The translations under genes were made by a program, and so were the position numbers. Source: Rhodothermia bacterium (GTDB lineage: Bacteria > Bacteroidota > Rhodothermia > Balneolales > Natronogracilivirgulaceae). Taken from it: DNA of 7,097 nt. Below the pieces are notes generated by a model that worked only from the letters and a program-made list of their open reading frames with translations, searched no databases and had not been told where the DNA came from. Shown piece by piece: positions 1 through 6,224 of the stretch (position 1 is its first letter; the number at the start of each line of letters is the position of its first letter). The stretch is taken from positions 1-7,097 of the forward strand of contig SKUI01000026.1 of the NCBI GenBank assembly GCA_007122185.1, written 5' to 3'.

Positions 1-155
1 ACGATGCCCCCGTACATCAAACCGATGATCCCGTAGGCCGCCGGATCAAAAAACTTGGTGTAAAAAGGGACCAGAAGATAGTTGATGAAGCGTGCAGCAA
101 TGCTGCTGATACCGTATACCAGTGTGTCGGAAAACAGTTCGCGCAGCTTGCCCAC
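1..155 (-). CDS. Polysaccharide/oligosaccharide flippase-like membrane protein, N-terminal fragment
   Basis: Only the first 51 codons are in the window; the gene continues past the left edge. It is read from a GTG at 153-155. The visible protein starts with a short amphipathic stretch (VGKLRELFSDT), followed by a hydrophobic segment with SSIAARFINYLLVPFYTKFF and then DPAAYGIIGLMYGGI. That arrangement, with a first helix, an LxPFYT-like turn and an (A/E)YGI motif entering the second helix, is typical of the N terminus of MATE/MOP-superfamily polysaccharide exporters (Wzx/RfbX-like). Those proteins flip lipid-linked sugars across the inner membrane. The GTG was chosen because a GGGG stretch lies 8 bases upstream of it and it begins the flippase-like homology. 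It lies 13 bases after the aroQ stop and is probably co-transcribed with aroQ. The family assignment rests on a short fragment, so the exact subfamily is uncertain. Confidence 0.7.
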   Translation of the reverse strand, partial: MGKLRELFSDTLVYGISSIAARFINYLLVPFYTKFFDPAAYGIIGLMYGGI

Positions 156-168
156 GTAAAAATCCCCG

Positions 169-594
169 TTATGGTTTGTGACGCAGAGCGTCCACGGCCA
201 TGATGTAGCCGTAGAACCCGAATCCGCTGATCAATCCGCGGCAGACACCTCCGGTGAGGGAGGTATGCCGGAATGGTTCGCGCGCGTGGATGTTGGATAA
301 ATGCACTTCAATCCGTTCCTGGGGAAGCAGGCTGAGGGCATCCCGCAGCACGACAGACGTATGGGTCAGGCCGCCAAAATTAACGACCACCCCGTCATAT
401 TGCTGGTCAACGGCCTTGTGGATGCGGTCCACCAGCTCACCTTCATGGTTGCTCTGGAATAATTCAAACCGGACATCGGGAAACCGGTCCGACAGCAAAC
501 GCTGCAACTCTTCCTGGTCACCGGTTCCGTAATGTTCCTTTTCACGTCGCCCGAGCATATTCAGATTCGGACCGTGCAGTATCAGGATGTTCAT
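169..594 (-). CDS. aroQ: 3-dehydroquinate dehydratase, type II
   Basis: The enzyme converts 3-dehydroquinate to 3-dehydroshikimate, step 3 of the shikimate pathway, in the cytosol. The 141-residue product has the usual type II length, and family motifs appear in order: HGPNLNMLGRRE (7-18) with the catalytic loop Arg17 and Tyr22; Asn72 and His78 within NFGGLTHTS; and EVHLSNIHARE (96-106) with Glu96, His98 and, just after, Arg109. By family precedent Tyr22 is the general base/nucleophile-side residue and type II enzymes are dodecamers. I take the ATG at 592-594 rather than the in-frame ATG at 607-609. The shorter form begins MNILILHGPN, as family members do, and its ATG overlaps the HIT stop as ATGA. 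A GGGAG lies 8 bases upstream, inside the HIT coding end. The longer form would add MGAGV. Translational coupling to the HIT gene is likely. Confidence 0.96.
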   Translation of the reverse strand: MNILILHGPNLNMLGRREKEHYGTGDQEELQRLLSDRFPDVRFELFQSNHEGELVDRIHKAVDQQYDGVVVNFGGLTHTSVVLRDALSLLPQERIEVHLSNIHAREPFRHTSLTGGVCRGLISGFGFYGYIMAVDALRHKP

Positions 595-995
595 AACGCC
601 GGCTCCCAAGCATTTCCGATCTGCCCGGCCAAGCGGGACATCTCCTCTTTCGATATCTCGATTTTTTCACCGAGTGCCGTTTTCTGTTTCTGATCATAAA
701 TCGGGATCAGGTGCACGTGCGCATGCGCGATCTCCCTGCCATCAACAAGCACCCCGGTCCGCATTGGCGCCAGCGATTTATCGATGGCACGAGCCACGCT
801 TTTGGCAAAGAGCATGAGATCCGCGAGATCCGAATCCTCCAGGTCAAAAAGGTAGTCAATCTCTTTCTTCGGGATCACAAGGGTATGCCCCTTGCTGACG
901 GGATTGATATCCAGAAATGAAAAAAAGCGTTCGTTTTCAGCGATCTTGTAGCACGGTATCTCACCGTTGATTATTTTTGTGAATATGGATGCCAT
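591..995 (-). CDS. HIT-family (histidine triad) nucleotide-binding hydrolase, HinT-like
   Basis: This 134-residue cytosolic protein has the full HIT domain of the HinT/PKCI branch. It opens with IFTKIINGEIPCYKIAE (4-20), continues with FLDINPVSKGHTLVIPK (27-43), and ends with the histidine triad HAHVHLIP (91-98). By family precedent His93, the middle histidine, is the nucleophile attacking the alpha phosphate, with His91 and His95 supporting it. Family members act as purine nucleoside phosphoramidases or dinucleotide hydrolases; the substrate here cannot be read from the sequence. Length is normal for the family. The start at 993-995 gives the expected MxxIFxKII N terminus. I see no convincing ribosome binding site, which is common in Bacteroidota-like genomes. 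It is the first gene of the left-hand run, with its stop overlapping the aroQ start. Confidence 0.95.
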   Translation of the reverse strand: MASIFTKIINGEIPCYKIAENERFFSFLDINPVSKGHTLVIPKKEIDYLFDLEDSDLADLMLFAKSVARAIDKSLAPMRTGVLVDGREIAHAHVHLIPIYDQKQKTALGEKIEISKEEMSRLAGQIGNAWEPAL

Positions 996-1115
996 GGTAG
1001 TTGGATTTGTAACAGTGACTCAGGTAACAGCAAAACCGCAGGACCGTCGTGGACCGGCACGATGCAAGGGACAGAACCACGCGTCCGGCCTGCTGTCCGC
1101 CAGTAAAACTAACCA

Positions 1116-1146
1116 CAAAGTATCATAAAGTCAGGTTTCTTTCCAA
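1116..1146 (-). promoter_or_regulatory. Possible promoter of the HIT-aroQ-flippase run
   Basis: On the minus strand a TTG (1144-1146) is followed after 21 bases by TACTTTG (1116-1122), one base short of the Bacteroidota -7 consensus TAnnTTTG. An overlapping TATGAT at 1122-1127 resembles a sigma-70 -10 box. Transcription from here would leave a leader of roughly 110 bases. That leader contains a small hairpin (1045-1064) and a repeated GTAACAG (1009-1015 and 1024-1030). It is a weak match, listed mainly because it sits back to back with the tRNA promoter. Confidence 0.25.
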
Positions 1147-1160
1147 GCTGTGATTTTCTC

Positions 1161-1191
1161 TTGAAAAAAAGCCCGATCATGGTTATCTTTG
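1161..1191 (+). promoter_or_regulatory. tRNA-Lys promoter, Bacteroidota type
   Basis: TTGAAA at 1161-1166 is followed after 17 bases by TATCTT at 1184-1189. The second element is part of TATCTTTG (1184-1191), an exact fit to the Bacteroidota -7 consensus TAnnTTTG, with a TTG at 1161-1163 placed 20 bases upstream. Transcription would start about 10-15 bases before the mature tRNA 5' end at 1211. Confidence 0.7.
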
Positions 1192-1210
1192 AAGTCTTTG
1201 AAAATTGCCT

Positions 1211-1286
1211 GAATCGGTAGCTCAGTTGGTAGAGCAACGGCCTTTTAAGCCGTGGGTCGTGGGTTCGAGCCCCACCCGATTCACCA
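1211..1286 (+). tRNA. tRNA-Lys, anticodon UUU
   Basis: A complete 76-base cloverleaf. The 7-bp acceptor stem is GAATCGG/CCGATTC (1211-1217 and 1276-1282). The D arm is GCTC/GAGC (1220-1223 and 1232-1235). The 5-bp anticodon stem ACGGC/GCCGT (1237-1241 and 1249-1253) encloses the loop CTTTTAA, with anticodon TTT at 1244-1246. The variable region is 5 bases. The T arm is GTGGG/CCCAC around TTCGAGC (1259-1275). The discriminator is A1283, and CCA is encoded in the DNA at 1284-1286. UUU reads lysine codons AAA and AAG. It is the only clear plus-strand gene in the window, with its own promoter and terminator, so it forms an independent unit. Confidence 0.98.
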
Positions 1287-1297
1287 ATTTCCTGAAT

Positions 1298-1341
1298 AAA
1301 AGCGCATCGGATATCTTCTGTTTCCCGTGCGCTTTTTTTTT
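1298..1341 (+). terminator. Rho-independent terminator after tRNA-Lys
   Basis: AAAAGCGCA (1298-1306) pairs perfectly with TGCGCTTTT (1328-1336). An inner CGG/CCG pairing (1308-1310 with 1325-1327) shortens the loop. The stem runs into a tract of nine Ts starting at 1333. It begins 11 bases after the CCA end, as expected for a monocistronic tRNA transcript. The minus-strand side has only a short T run, so it should act mainly on the tRNA. Confidence 0.85.
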
Positions 1342-1383
1342 ATCTGTTTTTATGTTTCAATTCATATCGTCAGAATGAACTCA

Positions 1384-1431
1384 CATGACAGGATGTAATC
1401 ATGCTTTGTGTGTCATCCGGAGGCTGTCATG
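1384..1431. repeat. Imperfect inverted repeat (hairpin) in the tRNA-OMP intergenic region
   Basis: CATGACAG (1384-1391) is the exact reverse complement of CTGTCATG (1424-1431). Inside, GATG (1392-1395) pairs with CATC (1414-1417), leaving a CGGAGG bulge on one side and a loop of about 18 bases. There is no T tract on either strand, so it is not a standard terminator. The rest of this gap (1342-1535) holds a 12-base palindrome CGGCACGTGCCG (1484-1495), a direct repeat CCGCAAG (1493-1499 and 1509-1515) and a doubtful 35-codon reading frame (see findings). No known function is recognised. Confidence 0.4.
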
Positions 1432-1535
1432 TTCGTTTCATCGATCCGGCGTCCGGCTGGTATTTGATTTACGACAGCGAACCCGGCACGTGCCGCAAGC
1501 GGATATGACCGCAAGGCAATGCAAGCGAAAGGAAT

Positions 1536-2066
1536 TCAGAAGATAAATCTTCCGCCGATGGTAATGCTGTACTGGTCAAATCCACCAACAGTCAGCTTGG
1601 GTTCGGCAAAGAGAATGATTCCTTCCAGATCAAATTCTATCCCTCCTCCGGCGTTCAGGCCGAATTCATTTTTTGATTCCTCGGAATCTACGGTTACCGG
1701 ACGGTTGTACCTGAAACTGGCAAAGTGCACCCCCACCAGCACATACATCCGGAACATTTCCTGGTTGACCAGATGATAGTTGGCATTGCCATTCAGTTCA
1801 ATAAAGCGGGGGTTCTGAAACTGGGGATCATTCAGCAGATAGTAGATGAAATCAGCGCCGATCCGGATGCCGTCCGTCAGTGAACGGTACAAGTTGACAT
1901 TCATGCCCATCTCCCCGTCTGCGCCAACATCGAATCCATAAGCCACCCCCAGCCCTATTTCGGAATCTCCAGCCATTTTTTGAGCAGTCACGGTCAGCGG
2001 CAGCACCAGGATCACCGACAGGATCATTACCAGAATCAGGGGCAATCGTAACCGTTTATTTTTCAT
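1536..2066 (-). CDS. Small outer-membrane beta-barrel-like secreted protein
   Basis: The 176-residue product begins with a basic stretch (MKNKRLR) and a long hydrophobic core ending TVTAQ, a clear Sec signal peptide with probable cleavage near residue 28. The mature part alternates polar and hydrophobic residues in strand-like blocks (IGLGVAYGF, MGMNVNLYRS, IRIGADFIYYL, FIELNGNANYHL, MYVLVGVHFASF, FGLNAGGGIEFDL, ILFAEPKLTV, YSITIGGRFIF). That is about eight strands joined by turns, finishing with a C-terminal Phe, the usual beta-barrel assembly signal. Size and pattern fit an eight-stranded OmpA/OmpW-like or 'outer membrane beta-barrel' domain protein. I recognise no specific family or substrate. 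It follows the MgtC-like gene after a 193-base gap and probably has its own promoter. No strong ribosome binding site precedes the ATG at 2064-2066. Confidence 0.8.
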   Translation of the reverse strand: MKNKRLRLPLILVMILSVILVLPLTVTAQKMAGDSEIGLGVAYGFDVGADGEMGMNVNLYRSLTDGIRIGADFIYYLLNDPQFQNPRFIELNGNANYHLVNQEMFRMYVLVGVHFASFRYNRPVTVDSEESKNEFGLNAGGGIEFDLEGIILFAEPKLTVGGFDQYSITIGGRFIF

Positions 2067-2219
2067 GGTCTTTGGATTTCAGTGTCTGACAGCGATGTAC
2101 CGGAATGATTCAGCCCGATTGCCTTGATTTCGCAATGAGACTTGATCCTGCAACCGACCCACATTTTGCATATCAATGCCCGTTTTATGTTCTTTGCCGC
2201 AACGGTGGCTTCTTGAAAC

Positions 2220-2248
2220 AGATTAGAAGAAAATCCGCAAGGAGTCAA
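2220..2248 (-). promoter_or_regulatory. Possible promoter of the small beta-barrel gene
   Basis: On the minus strand TTGACT (2243-2248) lies 17 bases before TAATCT (2220-2225). The -35 is a 5/6 match to the general consensus; the -10 is poor (3/6). It would give a leader of about 145 bases before the ATG at 2066. The TTG-to-TA spacing of 20 bases is the same as in the tRNA promoter. Confidence 0.3.
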
Positions 2249-2259
2249 ATCGGCCTCTG

Positions 2260-3507
2260 TCATCCGAGAATGATCAGCAGCAGAGCAGCAACAATGACCA
2301 CGGAAAAGGCAGGAATCACCCTTTTTGCCACAGCATTGCCGCCAATGAACCGGATCAGCAGATATTTGAATATGGTATTGGAGATAAGGGCTGTCAGGAT
2401 CAGCTTCCAGCCCAGGGTGTAGGCAATGGTCCCGGTCTGTACCTTTTGGGAGACGGACAGCGTAATGGCATCCATGTCTGCCAAACCGGAGACTCCCGCA
2501 ACAAGATAGAGCACTTCCGGATCGAGATACTCCGTGGTGGCGGCAATAACAAACAGGATGGCTACGTACACACCGCCGAAGGTAAGTGCCGTGCGCAGCT
2601 CACTCGGATTGCGCTGCTCGGGCATTTCATGTTCACTTTTTTTGATCTGCCGGTAGGCATACCAGGCCACCACGATGTTGACGACAAACATCAGCGCTAT
2701 GGGCCAGATCATCTGATAAAAAAAGTCCGGGGCCATGACACCAACTTCAATGGCTACCCTGGGATAGACCATGGCGGATGCAATGACGATAACCACGGCC
2801 GCGTGGAAACCCGCCGTCGGCGTCTGTGCCGTTATCCGTGAATAGCTGACCGTGGTCGCCGTGCTGGAAATAATCCCGCCCAGCATACCGCCAAGCGCCG
2901 TACCGGCCCGGTCGCCCATAAACTTGTAGATCAGATAACCACCGAGGCTGATGCCCGTGATCAGCACCACCAGCAGCCAGGTGCGATACGGGTTGAACAC
3001 ATCGAACGGCCCGAATGTCTGGTTGGGAAGGATGGGAAGAATGATGAACGTGATGAGCACGAACTGCATGATCGCCTTGATATCCTTGCTCTCCAGCCGC
3101 GCCAGCGCGCCCCGGAATTGCGGTTTCAGCTGAAGCAGGATGGCGGTGCTTCCCGCAACGGCGGCGCCAATCACCCAGGGTCCGATGGTGATATAGGCCC
3201 CTACAGCATACATCAGGAGGATGGAGATCTCCGTGGTCATGCCGAACTCCGTACTCCCGCTCTTCATCTTCATCATGTTTCCGACAACGATGATGGCCAC
3301 CACGCCGAGCAGACCGAAACCAAGTATAAACGGACTGTAGTACTGGCTCAAAAAACCGCAGATAGTACCGAAAACCGTAACGATCGCAAAGGTGCGAAAC
3401 CCCGCAATGGTGGTGTCCTGAAGCTCCCGCTGCATCCCGACCAAAAGTCCCATCAGCAGCGAAATGCCCAGTGTCTGAAATATGGTATAAAGTTCTGGTT
3501 CAGGCAT
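2260..3507 (-). CDS. MgtC/SapB family membrane protein with C-terminal DUF4010
   Basis: The 415-residue, highly hydrophobic inner-membrane protein has about eleven or twelve predicted membrane segments. The N-terminal third carries MgtC/SapB hallmarks: GLLVGMQREL (20-29), AGFRTF (35-40), and hydrophobic segments near 37-56 and 60-78. The rest matches the DUF4010 pattern, with a GDRAGTALGG loop leading into SSTATTVSYSR (198-224) and a second conserved loop GVSGLADMDAITLSVSQ (338-354). A soluble, charged stretch at about 286-305 separates two blocks of helices. MgtC proteins are tied to survival at low magnesium and to modulation of membrane ATPase activity. The role of DUF4010 fusions is not established, and transport is only a guess. 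Length and domain order are normal for the fused family. It has a good candidate promoter just upstream, so it need not depend on the receptor's riboswitch. Confidence 0.9.
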   Translation of the reverse strand: MPEPELYTIFQTLGISLLMGLLVGMQRELQDTTIAGFRTFAIVTVFGTICGFLSQYYSPFILGFGLLGVVAIIVVGNMMKMKSGSTEFGMTTEISILLMYAVGAYITIGPWVIGAAVAGSTAILLQLKPQFRGALARLESKDIKAIMQFVLITFIILPILPNQTFGPFDVFNPYRTWLLVVLITGISLGGYLIYKFMGDRAGTALGGMLGGIISSTATTVSYSRITAQTPTAGFHAAVVIVIASAMVYPRVAIEVGVMAPDFFYQMIWPIALMFVVNIVVAWYAYRQIKKSEHEMPEQRNPSELRTALTFGGVYVAILFVIAATTEYLDPEVLYLVAGVSGLADMDAITLSVSQKVQTGTIAYTLGWKLILTALISNTIFKYLLIRFIGGNAVAKRVIPAFSVVIVAALLLIILG

Positions 3508-3547
3508 TGCAAGGATAACTACGAAGAAATTCCGTTTTCATCCTCAA

Positions 3548-3576
3548 AATATAGGAATCCTGCACCAGCTTTCCAG
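3548..3576 (-). promoter_or_regulatory. Candidate promoter of the MgtC/DUF4010 gene
   Basis: Within the 82-base gap after the receptor stop, minus-strand CTGGAA (3571-3576) is followed after 17 bases by TATATT (3548-3553), part of TATATTTTG, close to the Bacteroidota TAnnTTTG element. The expected start point is about 35 bases before the ATG at 3507. No T-tract terminator for the receptor was found in this gap, so read-through from upstream is also possible. Confidence 0.45.
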
Positions 3577-3589
3577 TTGCATTTTTTTC

Positions 3590-6010
3590 TCAGAACGATA
3601 TGGAAAGGCCGCCCAGCATATGCCGCCCGGCCTGCGGATAGTAGTAGTTTTCCCGTATCTCCCGGCTTCCGGCAAAATAGCCGAACGTGTAACCATTCGA
3701 CTCGTACATGTGGTCGAAAATATTATTGACCATCACCTGCAGGCGGACGTTCCGGACATATTGCAGCCCACCCCAGTCCCATGAAAGGCGAAGGTCATTG
3801 ATCCACCACGGATCCAGCGAACGGTCGGGGTTCGAAGTGTTGTCCAGGTATTGCCGGCCTACATAGCGCGAGTACCAGTCGACCCGGACATTGTCGTACT
3901 GCCAGCTCAGCTGCGACGCTGAAGTCACCGATGGCGAAAACGCAATGTTCGTGTTTTCGTGGAGGATCTCCTCCTGGCCAACAAAAGCCCAGTTTTCATC
4001 GTACCGGTCGATGCGCTCAACAAACTCCGGGATGCGGTTCCTGCTTATTGTCACATTTCCGTTCCAGTGGATGGCGGCTGTAATCCGTGCCGACGCCTCC
4101 AGTTCAACACCCGCCCGGTAGCTGTCCGGCACGTTGGTCCGCACCGGATCCCCGACGTCATTGATATCACCGGTGTTGATAAGCTGATTGTCGTATCGCA
4201 TGTAGTAGGCGTTGACCCCGAGCCGCACTCTCTCCCATCCGCCGCGATAACCGGCCTCCACATTGTAGAGCGTTTCGTGGCTCGGCAAGTAGGTCTCGGT
4301 AGCATCGGTGAAATCACGTCGCACCGGCTCCTTGCTGGACACGCCGAAATAACCGTAGATACGCCCGATGTCACTGAGTGCATAGCTCAGGCCCGCCTTG
4401 GGGTTGAAAAACGCAAACTGGTGGTTGGCGTCGAGCACGCGCTGGTCATTGTTGATGCCGTCCAGCGTATAATCAATGTGCCGCACCTGCAGGTCAGCGA
4501 ACACGCTCAGGCGCTCCGACAGGTCCACCATCGCCTTGGTGTAGAAGTTGCCGTCCCACTTTGTGCCCTTGTTATCATAGTAGCGGTCGCCCAGTTCGGC
4601 CGGACTCGCCACACGCGTCCAGACAATCTCCCCGAAATGATCACCATCGTAGTAGTTCAACCCGCCGCCGAACGTGAGCTGCCAGTTGTCCCCGCCCTGG
4701 TAGTCGGTCGAGAACGTAACCCCGCCGAAATGGTTGTCCAGCCACCGCTGGCGTACCAGGTCCGTTCGCGTAATCACCTCCGAGCCTATGACAACCGGTT
4801 CGAAACCGTATGCAGAAAGGGAGTTGTTCTGACGGTATTCTTCGTAATACCCCGCACCGCGTGTGTAGTGCAGTGACAGGTTGCCGGACAGGCGCTCGTT
4901 CAGGCGCCGTGAATAGTGGAGCTGATAGTGCGTCTGCGTGTAATTGTCGGTCTGGTTGTCGTAAAATCGAACTTGTCCATCCGGATCGGTATACATCCCT
5001 GCGGGATTGAACCGGCGGTTTTCGCGGATCTGGTCGCGGTCAACACCGTACCAGGCCTGGTAGGTCACTTCCTGCCCCGAAAACACATTCAGCTTGAGCA
5101 GGCCATCGTCCGTATGCCGCGTTCCGGATATGAAAAACGAGCGCAGATCGGATGATGCGCGATCAATGTACCCGTCAGACGTGATATAGGAAAGCCGTCC
5201 GTCAAAAGCCCATCCGTTGGACATGAGTCCGGTCCCCACCAGGACATTGCTTTTGAAGGTATTGAACGAGCCGCCGCTGGTGTTGATCTCACCGTAGGGA
5301 TCGGCCTGCAGGGTTGTCGTCTGCAGGTTGACGGTGGCTCCGAAGGCGGCCGGACCGTGAGCGGATGTGCCGACGCCACGCTGTATCTGTACCAGGTCCA
5401 GGGAGGATGCGAAATCGGGCATGTTGACCCAGAAGACACCGTGGGATTCCGAGTCGTTCAACGGAATACCGTTGACAGTGACGTTAATTCGTTGCGGATC
5501 CACCCCGCGGATGCGCAGACCGGTGTACCCGATGCCTGCGCCGGCATCGGAACTGCTGATCACGGATGGACTCATCTCCAGCAGCACCGGGATATCCTGA
5601 CCGAAATTCCGTTGTTCGATCTCTTCCCGGGTCACGTTGGTATAGGTTACCGGACTCCGCTCATCCACCCGGAAGGCCTCCACCAGCACATCTTCGCTGA
5701 CGATGGTGGTCGGGATAAGGCTCACGTTCTCCTGGCGTTCGCCGCTCCAGTTCACGCGGACCCGGTGCGATTCGTAGCCAAGAAAGCGGAATTCCACTAC
5801 CGGGGGAGACCGATCGATGAGGCGAAGTTCATACACGCCGCTGGCATCCGAAGTGGTTCCGTGTTCGGTCCCGACCTGGATGATGGTGGCGCCGGGCAGC
5901 GGTTCGCGGGTTTGGGCATCCCGGACCACTCCGCTGATGGTCTGTGCGGCTGCTTCACTGAAGCCGCCGGCCAGCAGAAATGCAAAAAAGATTGTCAGTA
6001 TGGATTTCAT
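3590..6010 (-). CDS. TonB-dependent outer-membrane receptor, predicted thiamine/TPP-related uptake
   Basis: The 806-residue receptor has the full Bacteroidota layout. A signal peptide (1-22, ending AEAAA-like before QTISG) is followed by a CarboxypepD_reg-like beta-sandwich (24-100, with ISGVVRDAQTREPLPGATI and the GTTSDASGVYEL core). Next come a TonB-box-like stretch SEDVLVEA (105-112) and a plug domain (about 118-232, with LRIRGVDPQRINVTVNGIPL and VQIQRGVGTSAHGPAAFG). The barrel runs from about 240 to 806, is rich in Tyr, Trp and Asn, and ends YYYPQAGRHMLGGLSISF. TonB-ExbBD energises such receptors to bring scarce, large or tightly bound nutrients into the periplasm. The protein alone does not reveal the substrate; the TPP riboswitch in its leader points to thiamine or its phosphates. 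An excellent ribosome binding site (GGAGGAG, 6013-6019) lies 2 bases before the ATG, unlike most genes here. No inner-membrane thiamine transporter is adjacent. The receptor call is near certain; the substrate is inferred. Confidence 0.93.
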   Translation of the reverse strand: MKSILTIFFAFLLAGGFSEAAAQTISGVVRDAQTREPLPGATIIQVGTEHGTTSDASGVYELRLIDRSPPVVEFRFLGYESHRVRVNWSGERQENVSLIPTTIVSEDVLVEAFRVDERSPVTYTNVTREEIEQRNFGQDIPVLLEMSPSVISSSDAGAGIGYTGLRIRGVDPQRINVTVNGIPLNDSESHGVFWVNMPDFASSLDLVQIQRGVGTSAHGPAAFGATVNLQTTTLQADPYGEINTSGGSFNTFKSNVLVGTGLMSNGWAFDGRLSYITSDGYIDRASSDLRSFFISGTRHTDDGLLKLNVFSGQEVTYQAWYGVDRDQIRENRRFNPAGMYTDPDGQVRFYDNQTDNYTQTHYQLHYSRRLNERLSGNLSLHYTRGAGYYEEYRQNNSLSAYGFEPVVIGSEVITRTDLVRQRWLDNHFGGVTFSTDYQGGDNWQLTFGGGLNYYDGDHFGEIVWTRVASPAELGDRYYDNKGTKWDGNFYTKAMVDLSERLSVFADLQVRHIDYTLDGINNDQRVLDANHQFAFFNPKAGLSYALSDIGRIYGYFGVSSKEPVRRDFTDATETYLPSHETLYNVEAGYRGGWERVRLGVNAYYMRYDNQLINTGDINDVGDPVRTNVPDSYRAGVELEASARITAAIHWNGNVTISRNRIPEFVERIDRYDENWAFVGQEEILHENTNIAFSPSVTSASQLSWQYDNVRVDWYSRYVGRQYLDNTSNPDRSLDPWWINDLRLSWDWGGLQYVRNVRLQVMVNNIFDHMYESNGYTFGYFAGSREIRENYYYPQAGRHMLGGLSISF

Positions 6011-6066
6011 AGCTCCTCCAAATTTTTTGATTCTTCAATTTGAAGGCGCTGTACATCAGATGAGCT
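6011..6066 (-). promoter_or_regulatory. Strong ribosome binding site with a predicted sequestering helix
   Basis: The receptor's ribosome binding site GGAGGAGCT (6011-6019) can pair with AGCTCATCT (6058-6066) on the same transcript. This gives five contiguous pairs, one mismatch, then two pairs and a G-U. The 38-base loop between them contains its own small hairpin, CTTCA-AAT-TGAAG. The helix would hide the ribosome binding site and reach the base before the ATG. No U tract follows any hairpin in the leader, so a translational rather than a transcription-termination output is the simpler reading. The pairing is seen in the sequence; its use by the riboswitch is inferred. Confidence 0.5.
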
Positions 6067-6124
6067 GTTTCCGATCGCTTTTCCAACGCCATGAGTCCAT
6101 ATGTGACGTTTTCCTGGATCGGCA

Positions 6125-6203
6125 AGGTTTCCCTACGCCGGTATTACCCGGTTCAGGTGATCGGGGTATGATCTCAGCCCGTGCGTACAAGCACCCCCAA
6201 CCT
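6125..6203 (-). ncRNA. TPP riboswitch (THI-box) aptamer
   Basis: The minus strand carries the conserved TPP aptamer parts in order. P1 is AGGTT (6199-6203) with AACCT (6125-6129). P2 is GGGGT (6193-6197) with ACCCC (6163-6167). GGCTGAGA, whose CTGAGA at 6172-6177 binds the pyrimidine ring side, follows a short P3. Then come CACCTGAA (6152-6159), the CCGG-GTAATA-CCGG arm (around 6139-6152) and the signature GCGTAGGGAA (6129-6138). These match the well-known thiM/thiC consensus almost base for base. The aptamer ends about 115 bases before the start codon of the TonB-dependent receptor on the same strand. TPP binding is expected to lower receptor expression. No other thiamine gene is visible in the window. 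Confidence 0.95.
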
Positions 6204-6224
6204 GTTTTGGTTGTTCAACGGTGT

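Noticed and set aside
595..609. The earlier in-frame ATG for aroQ, adding five residues (MGAGV)
   Set aside because: It extends before the conserved family N terminus and overlaps the HIT gene by 19 bases. The inner ATG gives the ATGA overlap and the usual start.
1045..1064. A small hairpin and a GTAACAG repeat in the leader of the HIT gene as a regulatory element
   Set aside because: The stem is 5-6 bp with no resemblance to a known riboswitch or leader class. Such structures occur often by chance.
1211..1286. tRNA-Lys 3' end as an integration (att) site
   Set aside because: No second copy of the tRNA 3' end and no integrase gene were seen in the window. The region right of it holds ordinary genes.
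3959..4876. A 305-codon plus-strand frame opposite the receptor gene (and others at 5357-6043, 3118-3729 and 2446-2841)
   Set aside because: They lie wholly or mostly antisense to well-supported genes, have no recognisable domains, and are expected by-products of GC-biased third positions in the real genes.
6027..6052. The CTTCA-AAT-TGAAG hairpin as a riboswitch-controlled terminator
   Set aside because: The stem is short and AT-rich, and the minus strand after it is A-rich rather than U-rich, so it lacks the features of an intrinsic terminator.
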